Shown here piece after piece: positions 1 through 8,246 of a DNA stretch of 64,000 bases. This stretch comes from Halorubrum sp. F4 (GTDB taxonomy: Archaea > Halobacteriota > Halobacteria > Halobacteriales > Haloferacaceae), in the NCBI RefSeq assembly GCF_027257195.1, contig NZ_JAPDFS010000001.1, positions 518,048 to 582,047 of the forward strand. The letters run 5' to 3'. The notes under the pieces are model-generated. The model was not told where the DNA came from. It made no database searches and saw nothing but the letters and a program-made list of their open reading frames with translations. The position numbers and the translations under genes were made by a program. How positions within the stretch are numbered: position 1 is the first letter of the stretch; every line of letters begins with the position of its first letter.

Positions 1-87
1 TGGAGAGACTAATGGAGATCGCGTCGAGCGAGGTCTTCTGACGGAGCCGAACCCGTAGGGAGGTGGGCCGGTGCGCAGCTGGACGGC

Positions 88-264
88 TCACCGTTCGGGA
101 ATCGTGAGCTCGCTAGGACGTTCGGGACAGTCGAGATCGTGTCCGTACTCGAGGAGACTCGACGAGTTCCGAGTACACCGCTTTCCGCAGAACGGACACC
201 AGAACTCACCCGGGCCGTCGGTAGTGAGGGTGTTCGCGCCGTTCGTCTCGTTGCCGAGACTCAC
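88..264 (-). CDS. small C2HC zinc-finger protein (58 aa, GTG start)
   Basis: Reading the minus strand from a GTG gives 58 residues with CPFCG near residue 23 and GHDLDC near residue 41, so C23, C26, H42 and C46 can form one zinc site (Cx2C-x15-Hx3C). Codon third positions are strongly G/C, as in real genes here. An in-frame stop lies two codons before the GTG. The bases just upstream contain GGTGATC, an exact complement of the archaeal 16S 3' tail, about 4 nt before the start, which supports this start. Haloarchaea carry many such CPxCG mini-proteins; their roles are mostly unknown. It stands alone, upstream of tRNA-Arg. Function is not known. Confidence 0.6.
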   Translation of the reverse strand: MSLGNETNGANTLTTDGPGEFWCPFCGKRCTRNSSSLLEYGHDLDCPERPSELTIPER

Positions 265-267
265 TGC

Positions 268-278
268 CGATCACCCCG
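268..278 (-). promoter_or_regulatory. Shine-Dalgarno site for the 58-aa zinc-finger gene
   Basis: Read on the minus strand this holds GGGGTGATC, of which GGTGATC is complementary to the 3' end of archaeal 16S rRNA (GATCACC). It ends about 4 nt before the GTG start. Most genes in this window look leaderless, so a clear ribosome-binding site is unusual here and decides the start. Confidence 0.45.
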
Positions 279-437
279 ATTTGCGGAGCGAATCGCAAGA
301 CGCGGCAGAGCCGTTTTCAAAAACGGGATTGGAACGAACTTTCTAGAGAATTCGATAAACGCTAAAGTCCAGAAATATGCAGTATGATTCCCTCTACGCA
401 GCGAATTATATTTGCGCCGGAGAAGGTTTATTTCAGA

Positions 438-512
438 TGGGCGCTGCAGGATTTGAACCCGCGACAACTTGGTCCGAAGCCAAGCACTCTATCCAGACTG
501 AGCTAAGCGCCC
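438..512 (-). tRNA. tRNA-Arg (anticodon TCG)
   Basis: The minus strand folds into a full cloverleaf. The acceptor GGGCGC pairs with GCGCCC, followed by discriminator A. The D-arm has TAGCTCAGT..GG. The anticodon stem CTTGG/CCAAG encloses the loop CTTCGGA with anticodon TCG (reads CGA codons). The T-arm has GGTTCAAATCC. No intron is seen and CCA is not encoded, as usual in archaea. An A/T-rich TATA-like stretch (AGTTTTAAGT, 536-545) lies about 25-33 bp upstream of the 5' end and is the likely promoter. Confidence 0.95.
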
Positions 513-782
513 GTACCCATCGATATCCCGCTGATAGTTTTAAGTCCCGCGATCCGGATCGATCGTCGACGTTCAGTTCCAGTATCGCACGCCGTCGATC
601 CTCCGACTGCGGCGGATTCGCCGTCGTCTCGGACGATCCGATCCGCGTCCCCATCGGAGCGGCGACCGATCAAAAAGAATATTATCGGGACTGGAGATGT
701 TTTCCGTAGTCGATGTATCCCGGTCGGAGACGGTCGTCGAACGAGTGGCCCGCGTCCATCCCCCCGCGATCGAGGTACATGC
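513..782. other. intergenic region, no gene seen
   Basis: Between tRNA-Arg and the RecA-like gene. It carries the tRNA promoter (536-545) and an A/T-rich patch at about 669-686 (around GAATATTAT). That patch could be a promoter for the gene at 783 only if the transcript has a leader of about 70 nt. Short open frames here lack haloarchaeal codon bias and recognisable motifs. Confidence 0.5.
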
Positions 783-1382
783 ATGTATGATCTGACCCCT
801 CACCTCGACGCGGAGGTGGAACCGGGAACGAGCCTGCTTCTCACCGGACCGCCGCTCACCGGGAAGCGCTCGCTCGCGATGGACGTTCTCGCGGACGGAA
901 CCGATCGGGGTGACGGGGCGATCGTCGTCACGACGAAGGACGGTGCCGATCGGGTGTTGAAAGACTACGAGAAGCGGACGCCCTACGAGGGGAAGCCCGT
1001 GGCCGTCGTCGACTGCGTCACCCGTCAGCAAGGGTCCGACGTCCGCGACTCCGACCGGATCAAGTACGCCTCATCCCCGGTCGACATGACCGGGATCGGG
1101 ATCAAGCTCTCGGAGTTCCTCCAGGCGTTCGGCGACCGTGGGATCGACCGAAACCGGGTCATGGTCCACTCGCTGTCGACGCTTCTGATGTACTCGGACC
1201 TCCAGACGGTCTTCCGGTTTCTCCACGTGTTCACCGGTCGCGTCCAGAGCGTCAACGGGCTCGGGCTGTTCAGTATCGACTCGACCGCGCACGACGACCA
1301 GAGCCTGAACACCCTCAAACAGCTGTTCGACGGGATCGTGACGGTTTCGGAGGACGACGAAGTCGAGATCCGGTTGGCCTGA
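783..1382 (+). CDS. RecA/KaiC-like P-loop protein (HTR-like, DUF7504 type)
   Basis: 199 residues with a Walker A loop GPPLTGKRS at residues 22-30 and a hydrophobic Walker-B-like strand followed by HSLSTLLMY around residue 123. This layout matches the haloarchaeal RecA-superfamily ATPases often called HTR-like or DUF7504 proteins. They resemble KaiC/RadA cores but are shorter and lack the DNA-binding loops. Family members often sit near signalling or sensory genes; none is adjacent here. The start is the ATG giving MYDLTPHLD, just before the conserved beta strand. Substrate and partner are unknown. Confidence 0.75.
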   Translation: MYDLTPHLDAEVEPGTSLLLTGPPLTGKRSLAMDVLADGTDRGDGAIVVTTKDGADRVLKDYEKRTPYEGKPVAVVDCVTRQQGSDVRDSDRIKYASSPVDMTGIGIKLSEFLQAFGDRGIDRNRVMVHSLSTLLMYSDLQTVFRFLHVFTGRVQSVNGLGLFSIDSTAHDDQSLNTLKQLFDGIVTVSEDDEVEIRLA

Positions 1383-1415
1383 GCTGCCAAGCTTTACGAG
1401 CGTTGCCGACCGAAC

Positions 1416-1844
1416 ATGCGCATGCCCATCACTGACGATGCGGGACTCGAGCGTGCGCTCTCGGCCGACACGATCGCCGTGATCGGCTGTTCGACGAACG
1501 AGGAGAAGGCCGCCCACAGGATCCCGGCGTACCTCCAGCGACACGGCTACCGGGTGATCCCGGTGAACCCGTTCGCCGACGAGGTGCTCGGCGAGCCCGC
1601 CTACGACGAGCTCGCCGACGTGGACGAGGAGGTGGACGTGGTGAACGTGTTCCGGCCGAGCGAGGAGGCACCGGAGATCCTCGAGGCGGTACGCGATCGA
1701 CACGCCGAACGGGGCGACGCGGGGATCGCGTGGCTCCAGCTCGGGATCAGCCACGACGAGGCGGCCGCCGACGCGGAGGCCGAGGGGATCGACGTGATCC
1801 AGGACCGCTGTATGAAGGTCGAGCACGGCCGGCTGCTCGGGTGA
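1416..1844 (+). CDS. CoA-binding domain protein (YccU-like)
   Basis: 142 residues forming one Rossmann-like CoA-binding domain. There is AVIGCSTNEEKAAHRIP near residue 22 (the nucleotide-binding loop), VIPVNPFADEVLG around residue 47 and the closing motif DRCMKVEHGR near the C terminus, all typical of the CoA_binding_2 family. The family binds CoA or a similar nucleotide; no reaction is established. A second ATG two codons in (1422) is an alternative start. It is the only gene between the RecA-like gene and the convergent cysteine-synthase-like gene, and probably has its own leaderless transcript. Confidence 0.8.
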   Translation: MRMPITDDAGLERALSADTIAVIGCSTNEEKAAHRIPAYLQRHGYRVIPVNPFADEVLGEPAYDELADVDEEVDVVNVFRPSEEAPEILEAVRDRHAERGDAGIAWLQLGISHDEAAADAEAEGIDVIQDRCMKVEHGRLLG

Positions 1845-1904
1845 CGCCGGATCCGGATCGGACGCCGGGCGTCAGCCCGTGAGCGTTGGCGACGGACGGG
1901 GGCG

Positions 1905-2885
1905 TCAGCCCTCCCACTCCGCGAAGTCGCGATAGACCCCCTTCGAGAGGTAGCGTTCCGAGGAGTCGGGGAAGACGGTCACGACGCCGTCGTGAGGGAC
2001 GTCGATCGCGCCCTCGTGGATGCCCCGGGCGACCCGTTTCGCGGCGAGCGCGTTCGCTGCCGCCGAGGAGGCGACGAGGTGGCCCTCCTCTGCGGCGAGC
2101 CGACCCATCTCTTCGTGGACCTCGCAGTCGGGGATCGCGTGGATCTCGTCGACGAGGTCGGGGTCGAACAGCTCGTTCGTCTCGATGTCGTGGGTGCCGA
2201 TCCCCTCCGTCTTGTACTCCTCGTGATCCACGTCCTCGCCGAAGAACTCGCGGTACGCGGAGCCGGCGGGCTCGACGGCGACGACGTGCGTCCCGGGATC
2301 TCGCTCGCGGAAGTAGCGGGCCGTTCCCATGAGGGTACCCGCGGTACCGCAGCCGGCGACGACGGCCCCGACCTCGCCGTCGAGGGCGTCGTCGATCTCC
2401 GGAGCGGTCGTCTCGTAGTGTGCCTCCACGTTGAGCGGGTTCGAGAACTGTTGAGGGACGACGGCGTCGTCCAGTTCCTCCGCGATCTCGTGGGCGCGGT
2501 CGATGGCGAAGCCCATTCCCTCGTCGGTCGGCGTGTTGATCACGTCCGCGCCGAGCGCCCGCATCAGCTGTTGTTTCTCCACCGAGAAGCGCTCGGGGAC
2601 GACGAAGACGGCGTTCACTCCGAGCTGCTCGGCGGCCACCGCGATCCCGATCCCGGTGTTGCCGGCGGTCGGCTCGATGACGGTCCCGCCCGGCTCGAGA
2701 TCCCCGCGCTCGAGCATGCGTTCGAGCATGTACTTCCCGATCCGGTCCTTGATGCTCGCGCCGGGATTGAACGACTCGAGTTTCGCGTACACCGGCACCG
2801 CGTCCGGCGAGTCGTGGACCCGGACGATCGGCGTCTCGCCGATCGTCTCCAGCACCGACGGGAGGGGCTCGCGATGGGTGGTCAT
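1905..2885 (-). CDS. PLP-dependent cysteine synthase family protein
   Basis: 326 residues of the fold-type II PLP family that makes cysteine from O-acetylserine or O-phosphoserine, or cystathionine from serine. Seen: LESFNPGASIKDRIG with the Schiff-base lysine at K46, EPTAGNTGIG (substrate loop) and VAGCGTAGTLMG (phosphate-binding glycine loop). There is no CBS or heme domain, so a cysteine-synthase-like enzyme is more likely than a regulated CBS. The chosen start gives MTTHREPLPSVLETIGETP. A start 13 codons upstream (2924) is possible. The further extension to 3149 is low-complexity and unlikely to be translated. Convergent with the CoA-binding gene. Confidence 0.85.
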   Translation of the reverse strand: MTTHREPLPSVLETIGETPIVRVHDSPDAVPVYAKLESFNPGASIKDRIGKYMLERMLERGDLEPGGTVIEPTAGNTGIGIAVAAEQLGVNAVFVVPERFSVEKQQLMRALGADVINTPTDEGMGFAIDRAHEIAEELDDAVVPQQFSNPLNVEAHYETTAPEIDDALDGEVGAVVAGCGTAGTLMGTARYFRERDPGTHVVAVEPAGSAYREFFGEDVDHEEYKTEGIGTHDIETNELFDPDLVDEIHAIPDCEVHEEMGRLAAEEGHLVASSAAANALAAKRVARGIHEGAIDVPHDGVVTVFPDSSERYLSKGVYRDFAEWEG

Positions 2886-3019
2886 GTTGGGGCAAGGGTT
2901 GCCGGTCGGTTTGTGTGTTTCCATCGCTGGGACGCGTCGTCGACCGACGGGAGGTGTTTTGCGGCGGCGCGTGCCAGCGAGCGCCCTCGGGGCGCGAGCC
3001 GGATCGCGCGAGGGAGCAG

Positions 3020-3054
3020 CGGCCGCGCCGCCGGACCGCTCGGCGGCGCGGCCG
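3020..3054. repeat. 14-bp perfect inverted repeat, 7-nt loop
   Basis: CGGCCGCGCCGCCG (3020-3033) is followed by a 7-nt loop and its exact reverse complement (3041-3054). It contains only G and C and would be very stable as RNA or DNA. No poly-T follows it on either strand, so it is not a canonical terminator. Confidence 0.7.
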
Positions 3055-3204
3055 GTGCGAGGCTGGGGAGGGGTGAGGCTGGAGAGGGAGAGGTGCGGGT
3101 GCGGTCCCGCGAGTGAAACGAACGGGAGTACGGAGGTCGTAGCCCGCACAGCGAAGCGAGCAGGAACGTCTTCCGGTAGTGCGGTCGGGTGCGGTTCAAA
3201 GGAA

Positions 3205-3226
3205 CAACCGCGAGGACTCGCGGTTG
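3205..3226. repeat. 10-bp perfect inverted repeat, 2-nt loop
   Basis: CAACCGCGAG (3205-3214) and CTCGCGGTTG (3217-3226) are exact reverse complements around a GA loop, about 120-140 bp upstream of the TATA-like element of thrS. It could be an operator or an incidental palindrome. Confidence 0.5.
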
Positions 3227-3346
3227 GGGCTGGACGTGTTCTCCGTGATCACGTCTCCAAACACGTACGGCCGAGCGGCACGAACGGTACCGCGCTACCT
3301 CACGGGCCGGTCTCACGTCGACCCGATCCCGGCGGATCGAACAACA

Positions 3347-3352
3347 CTTATG
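3347..3352 (+). promoter_or_regulatory. TATA-like element of thrS
   Basis: CTTATG lies 25-30 bp before the chosen thrS ATG, the distance expected for a leaderless haloarchaeal transcript. It is one reason to prefer the start at 3377 over upstream in-frame codons. Confidence 0.4.
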
Positions 3353-3376
3353 CCGCTCGTCCGGTTTTCCGAGGGT

Positions 3377-5323
3377 ATGAGCGAGACGGACGCGCAGGCC
3401 GACGTGACGGTCGTCCTCCCGGACGGGTCAGAGCTCTCCGTGCCGGCCGGATCGACGGTTGAGGACGTCGCCTACGAGATCGGCCCCGGACTCGGCAGCG
3501 ACACGGTTGCCGGAAAGATCGACGGCGAACTCGTCGAGAAGTACGCCGAGGTCGGGGACGGCGACCGGATCGAGATCGTCACTGAAGGCTCGGACGAGTA
3601 CCTGACCGTCCTGCGTCACACCGCCGCACACGTCTTCGCACAGGCGCTCCAGCGGCTCCATCCGGAGGCGACGCTCACGATCGGCCCCCCGACCGATGAG
3701 GGCTTCTACTACGACGTGACCGACGTCGACCTCGACGAGGACGACCTCGCGGCGATCGAAGCGGAGATGGACGAGATCATCGCGGCCGACTACGACGTCG
3801 AGCGCGTCGTCCGTCCTCGCGAGGACGCCTTGGAGATCTACGCCGACAACGAGTACAAACGCCAGATCCTCGAGGAGGAGGCCGACGACGAGGAGGTCAC
3901 CTTCTACGTCCAGGACGGCTGGCAGGACCTCTGTCGGGGCCCGCACGTGGAGTCGACCGGCGAGGTCGGGGCGGCGGCGCTGCTCGAGGTCTCGGCCGCG
4001 TACTGGCGCGGCGACGAGGAGAACGACACGCTGACCCGCGTGTACGGGACGGCGTTCGCCTCGGAGTCGGACCTCGAGGAACACCTCGAGATGCGCGAGC
4101 AGGCGAAGGAACGCGACCATCGCAAGATCGGCCAGGAGATGAACCTCTTCTCGATCCCGACGGTGACCGGTCCCGGGCTCCCGCTGTATCACCCGCCGGG
4201 CAAGACCGTCCTGAACGAACTCTCCGCGTTCGCGAACGGGCTCAACCGCGGGAACGGTTACGAGGAGGTCGAAACTCCCCACGTGTTCCGGACGGAGCTG
4301 TGGAAGCAGTCGGGTCACTACGAGAACTACAAGGACGACATGTTCCTCCTCGACGTCAACGACGAGGAATACGGGCTCAAGCCCATGAACTGTCCGGGCC
4401 ACGCGACCATCTTCGACCAGCAGTCGTGGTCGTATCGCGAGCTTCCCAAGCGCTACTTCGAGAACGGGAAGGTGTACCGGAAGGAGCAGCGCGGCGAGCT
4501 CTCGGGACTCTCGCGGGTCTGGTCGTTCACCATCGACGACGGTCACCTGTTCGTCCGGCCCGACCAGATACGCGCGGAGATCGAGTCCGTCATCTCGATG
4601 ATCTTCGAAGTCGTCGAGACGCTCGACCTCGAGGTCGAGGTCGCGCTCGCGACCCGGCCCGACAAGTCCGTCGGCGGCGACGAGATATGGGAGTCCGCCG
4701 AGGAGCAGCTGCGTGACGTGCTCGAATCGGGCGGCTACGACTACGACGTCGAGCCCGGCGACGGGGCCTTCTACGGCCCGAAGATCGACTTCGGCTTCGA
4801 GGACGCGCTCGGTCGCGTCTGGGACGGCCCGACGGTCCAGCTCGATTTCAACATGCCCGAGCGGTTCGGGCTGACCTACACCGGTGAGGACAACGAGGAA
4901 CACCGCCCGGTGATGATCCACCGGGCCCTGTACGGGAGCTACGAGCGCTTCTTCATGGTGCTCATCGAGCACTTCGACGGGAACTTCCCCCTCTGGCTCG
5001 CGCCCGAACAGGTCCGGATCCTCCCCGTCTCCGACGAGACGCTGGGGTACGCTCATCGCGTGAAGAACGCGCTCGCGGACGCCGGGATCCGCGTCGAGGT
5101 CGAAGACCGCGACTGGACGGTCGGCCGCAAGATCCGGCAGGGACACGACGACCGGCTCCCGTACATGGTGATCGTCGGCGACGACGAGCAGGAGGCGGGC
5201 ACCGTCTCCGTTCGCGACCGCTTCGAGAACCAGCGCGGCGACGTCGACCTCGACGACTTCGTCGACCACCTGGTCGAGGAGTACGAGGAGAAACGCGTCG
5301 AACCCGACTTCATCGACGAGTAG
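3377..5323 (+). CDS. thrS: threonyl-tRNA synthetase
   Basis: 648 residues; charges tRNA-Thr. Domains in order are the N-terminal TGS (about 1-65), the second additional/editing-like domain with [11 protein letters not shown] (HxxxH), the class II catalytic core and the anticodon-binding domain from about 545. The zinc and active-site motif MNCPGH is at residues 337-342 (zinc Cys C339). Motif 2 ([19 protein letters not shown]) and motif 3 ([11 protein letters not shown]) are intact. The length matches bacterial-type ThrRS rather than the archaeal form with a D-aminoacyl editing domain, as is common in haloarchaea. The start is set by the TGS fold and a TATA-like box about 26 bp upstream; an open extension to 3179 is not convincing. 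Confidence 0.96.
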   Translation: MSETDAQADVTVVLPDGSELSVPAGSTVEDVAYEIGPGLGSDTVAGKIDGELVEKYAEVGDGDRIEIVTEGSDEYLTVLRHTAAHVFAQALQRLHPEATLTIGPPTDEGFYYDVTDVDLDEDDLAAIEAEMDEIIAADYDVERVVRPREDALEIYADNEYKRQILEEEADDEEVTFYVQDGWQDLCRGPHVESTGEVGAAALLEVSAAYWRGDEENDTLTRVYGTAFASESDLEEHLEMREQAKERDHRKIGQEMNLFSIPTVTGPGLPLYHPPGKTVLNELSAFANGLNRGNGYEEVETPHVFRTELWKQSGHYENYKDDMFLLDVNDEEYGLKPMNCPGHATIFDQQSWSYRELPKRYFENGKVYRKEQRGELSGLSRVWSFTIDDGHLFVRPDQIRAEIESVISMIFEVVETLDLEVEVALATRPDKSVGGDEIWESAEEQLRDVLESGGYDYDVEPGDGAFYGPKIDFGFEDALGRVWDGPTVQLDFNMPERFGLTYTGEDNEEHRPVMIHRALYGSYERFFMVLIEHFDGNFPLWLAPEQVRILPVSDETLGYAHRVKNALADAGIRVEVEDRDWTVGRKIRQGHDDRLPYMVIVGDDEQEAGTVSVRDRFENQRGDVDLDDFVDHLVEEYEEKRVEPDFIDE

Positions 5324-5347
5324 CCGCCGTCGAGCCGAACCGGCCGA

Positions 5348-6892
5348 TCAGTCGTCGCTCGGTGACGGATTCTCGACGAACTCGACGCCCGCGAACTCGA
5401 AGCGTGCGCCGCCCTCGAGACCCTCGGTCACCGTCACGTCCCAGCCGTGCGCGGACGCGATCTCCGCGACGATAGCGAGCCCGAACCCGGTTCCCTCCTC
5501 GTTCGTCGTGTGTCCCATCTCGAACACCCGATCGCGCTCCGACTCGGGGATCCCGGGGCCGTCGTCGGCGACGTAGAACCCCGATCCGTCCGCGAGGACC
5601 CCGACCCGGACGGTCACGTCGGTCCCGCCGTGCTCGACGGCGTTCCGAAACAGGTTCTCGAGGAGTTGGCGGAGCCGCGAGCCGTCCGCGCGGATCGAGT
5701 CGCCGTCGAGGTCGACGACCGACTCGGCGTCCGCGGTCTCGACGGTCGCCCACGCGTCGCGGGCCGTCTCGGCGAGGTCGACGTCGGTCAGTTCCTCGAC
5801 GCTCACGCCGTCCCGTGCGAGCGTCAGCAGGTCCTCGATGAGCGCTTCCATCCGCGAGAGCGACCGATCGACCGGTTCCAGGTGGTCGCTGTCGCACTCC
5901 GCCGCGAGCAGGTCGAGGTGGCCGGTCGCGGTGTTCAGCGGGTTCCGGAGGTCGTGGCTGACGACGCTCGCGAACTCCTCGAGCCGGTCGCGCTCCCGCC
6001 GAAGCTGTGACTTCGCCTGCCGGCGCTCGAACTCGTAGCTTACCCAGCGGGTCAGTAGCTCGACGAACGTCCGCTGGAGGTCGGTGAACGGGTCCTCGCG
6101 GGCGGCCGTGTCGGCGAAACAGAGGGTGCCGTACAGCTCGCCGTCGACCTCGACGCGACCCCCGACGTAGGTCCCGAGCCCGAACCGCTCGTAGGCCGGC
6201 TCGCCCTCCCATCCCTCCGCCGCCGCGTCGACGACGGTCAACAGGTGGTCGAGCTCGACGGTCCGCTTACAGTAGGCCTCGTCGAGCGGACAGCTCTCGC
6301 CCGGCTGGAGGCCCGGATGGGTCGCGTGGGCCGCCTCGATGTGTTGTGTTCCCGCTTCGATGTGGGTGAGGAAGCCGTTCGGCACGTCGAGGTACTCACA
6401 GCCCAACTCCAGCATGGCCTCGAGTTTCGCCTCGAGGGAACGGTCGCGGTCGGACGAGACGGCGTAGAGTCGCTGGATCGCACGAAGGCTTCGTTCCTGT
6501 CGGCGCTCGATCCCCCGCCGGTCGGTGGTGTCGCGCAAGTGTATCGAGAGCCCGGTGTCGGACGGAAACATCCGCACGTCGAACCACGCCCCGAGCGGCT
6601 CGTAGTACGCGTCGAAGGCGGTCTGCTCCTGACTCTCCATCGCCTCGTGATACCGGTCGTAGAAGTCCGTGTCGACCGCATCGGGGATCGCCTCCCACAG
6701 ATGGAGTCCCTCGATCCCGTCGACGGACGCCAGGACGTCGTCGTCGATCGCCTCTCGAAGGATCTCGGCCCCGGTCTCGTTCGCGTACGTGATCTTCCAG
6801 TCGGCATCGACGGCGAAGAACCCGTCCGCCATCCGGTCGAGGATCGTCTCGAGATCGGCCGCGGACGTCGAGACGAACGGCGGATCGCTCAT
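5348..6892 (-). CDS. sensor histidine kinase (PAS-GAF-HisKA-HATPase)
   Basis: 514 residues, soluble. A PAS domain (about 10-125), a GAF domain (about 150-290), the HisKA dimerisation helix with SHDLRNPLN (phosphoacceptor H313) and an HATPase_c domain with an N-box (LENLFRNAVEHGG), DDGPGIP and EGTGFGLAI. No transmembrane segment is seen, so it should sense an intracellular signal; several Cys residues in the GAF part could bind a cofactor. No response regulator lies nearby, making it an orphan kinase, which is common in haloarchaea. The start giving MSDPPFVSTSAADLE fits the PAS boundary; a longer frame to 6979 is unlikely. Confidence 0.9.
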   Translation of the reverse strand: MSDPPFVSTSAADLETILDRMADGFFAVDADWKITYANETGAEILREAIDDDVLASVDGIEGLHLWEAIPDAVDTDFYDRYHEAMESQEQTAFDAYYEPLGAWFDVRMFPSDTGLSIHLRDTTDRRGIERRQERSLRAIQRLYAVSSDRDRSLEAKLEAMLELGCEYLDVPNGFLTHIEAGTQHIEAAHATHPGLQPGESCPLDEAYCKRTVELDHLLTVVDAAAEGWEGEPAYERFGLGTYVGGRVEVDGELYGTLCFADTAAREDPFTDLQRTFVELLTRWVSYEFERRQAKSQLRRERDRLEEFASVVSHDLRNPLNTATGHLDLLAAECDSDHLEPVDRSLSRMEALIEDLLTLARDGVSVEELTDVDLAETARDAWATVETADAESVVDLDGDSIRADGSRLRQLLENLFRNAVEHGGTDVTVRVGVLADGSGFYVADDGPGIPESERDRVFEMGHTTNEEGTGFGLAIVAEIASAHGWDVTVTEGLEGGARFEFAGVEFVENPSPSDD

Positions 6893-7026
6893 ACGATCGG
6901 GAGGACACCCGACCACTTCACTTGCCGGGGTCGATCCACCCCTTCCGCCGGGACGATGGACACAGATCCATCCCGACACGGGCTGACCGGTACCTCGCAG
7001 CTCGCGCCGACCGTGTTTCCGTCGCG

Positions 7027-7034
7027 TTTTTTAC
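7027..7034 (+). promoter_or_regulatory. TATA-like element of the class V aminotransferase
   Basis: TTTTTTAC stands 23-30 bp before the ATG at 7057, in otherwise GC-rich DNA, matching a leaderless promoter. Confidence 0.45.
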
Positions 7035-7056
7035 GTCCGCCACGAGAACGCCCTGT

Positions 7057-8229
7057 ATGTCCGATCGATCGTTGGAGACTGTCGCGGACGACGAAGCGCC
7101 CGAATTCGGGGAACTCTCGCCGCCGAACCGGACCCTGATGGGACCGGGACCGAGCGAGGTCCACCCGCGAGTGCTGCGCGGGATGAGCACGCCGCTCGTG
7201 GGACACCTCGATCCCTCGTTCATCGAGATCATGAACGAAGTCCAGGAGCTGTTGCGGTACACGTTCCGAACCGACAACCAGTGGACGATCCCCGTCTCGG
7301 GAACCGGGTCGGCGTCGATGGAGGCGGCGATCGGCAACCTCGTCGAACCCGGCGACACGATGCTCGTCCCGACGAACGGCTACTTCGGCGGACGGATGGC
7401 CTCGATGGCCGAACGTGCCGGCGGCGAGGTCGTCGAGGTCGACGCGCCGTGGGGCGAGCCGCTCGACCCCGCCGACGTCGAGGCCGCTTTCGACGAGCAC
7501 CAGCCGGACGTGTTCGGGTTCGTCCACGCGGAGACGTCGACCGGGGTCCTCCAGCCCGGGGTGCCGGAGCTGACCGACATCGCACACGCCCACGACGCGT
7601 ACGTGATCGCCGACTGCGTCACGTCGCTCGGCGGCGTCGAGATGCGCGTCGACGAGTGGGACGTCGACGTGGCCTACTCCGGTCCCCAGAAGTGTCTCTC
7701 GTGTCCACCGGGCGCGAGCCCGCTCACGCTCAACGACCGGGCGATGGACAAGGTGCTCGGCCGCGAGGAGCAGCCACGCTCGTGGTACCTCGATCTCTCG
7801 CTTTTAGAGGGGTACTGGGGTGACGATCGGGCGTATCACCACACCGCACCGATCACCAACGTGTACGCGATCCGCGAGGCGCTCCGGCTCGTCGCCGAGG
7901 AAGGCATCGAGAACCGGTGGGAGCGCCACCGTGCGGTCGCCGGCGACCTCAAGAGTGGGCTCCAGGAACTCGGGCTGGAGATGAACGCGCCCGACGAGTA
8001 CTGGCTGCCCAGCCTCAACGCGGTCCGGGTGCCCGACGGGATCGACGACGCCGCGGTCATCGACCACCTCCTCGACGAGTACGACCTCGAGATCGCCTCG
8101 GGGCTCGGCGATCTCGCGGGCGACATCTGGCGGATCGGCTGTATGGGCTACTCGGCGCGCCCCCAGAACGTCGAGTTCCTGCTGGCGGCGCTCGAGGACG
8201 CGCTCGCCGAACAGGGATTCGAGGGATAG
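7057..8229 (+). CDS. class V aminotransferase (alanine-glyoxylate / serine-pyruvate type)
   Basis: 390 residues of fold-type I PLP enzyme. GPGPSEVHPRVL near the N terminus is the family signature (small-molecule carboxylate loop), SGTGSASMEA binds the PLP phosphate, and SGPQKCLSCPPG carries the Schiff-base lysine K212. Relatives transfer the amino group of alanine or serine to glyoxylate or pyruvate, and some act in serine or glycine metabolism. The substrate cannot be fixed from sequence. The start at MSDRSLETVADDE is preceded by a TATA-like element at the right distance; an in-frame extension to 6922 is rejected. It is divergent from the sensor kinase. Confidence 0.88.
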   Translation: MSDRSLETVADDEAPEFGELSPPNRTLMGPGPSEVHPRVLRGMSTPLVGHLDPSFIEIMNEVQELLRYTFRTDNQWTIPVSGTGSASMEAAIGNLVEPGDTMLVPTNGYFGGRMASMAERAGGEVVEVDAPWGEPLDPADVEAAFDEHQPDVFGFVHAETSTGVLQPGVPELTDIAHAHDAYVIADCVTSLGGVEMRVDEWDVDVAYSGPQKCLSCPPGASPLTLNDRAMDKVLGREEQPRSWYLDLSLLEGYWGDDRAYHHTAPITNVYAIREALRLVAEEGIENRWERHRAVAGDLKSGLQELGLEMNAPDEYWLPSLNAVRVPDGIDDAAVIDHLLDEYDLEIASGLGDLAGDIWRIGCMGYSARPQNVEFLLAALEDALAEQGFEG

Positions 8230-8246
8230 CCACCGGTCCGAGTCGG

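Larger units (their letters stand above)
2886..3376. other. 490-bp divergent intergenic region with two strong hairpins
   Basis: This stretch separates the minus-strand cysteine-synthase-like gene from plus-strand thrS and should hold both promoters. It is extremely GC-rich and includes two perfect inverted repeats (listed separately) and a TATA-like CTTATG at 3347-3352 placed for leaderless thrS. Open frames extending from both flanking genes cross it but have skewed composition. No RNA gene was recognised. Confidence 0.5.

Noticed and set aside
377..784. Several 60-150 codon frames around tRNA-Arg
   Set aside because: They overlap the tRNA on one or the other strand, lack codon bias and show no motifs.
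3179..3376. N-terminal extension of thrS
   Set aside because: The extension runs through the TATA-like element and a hairpin and has no TGS homology; the normal TGS start is at 3377.
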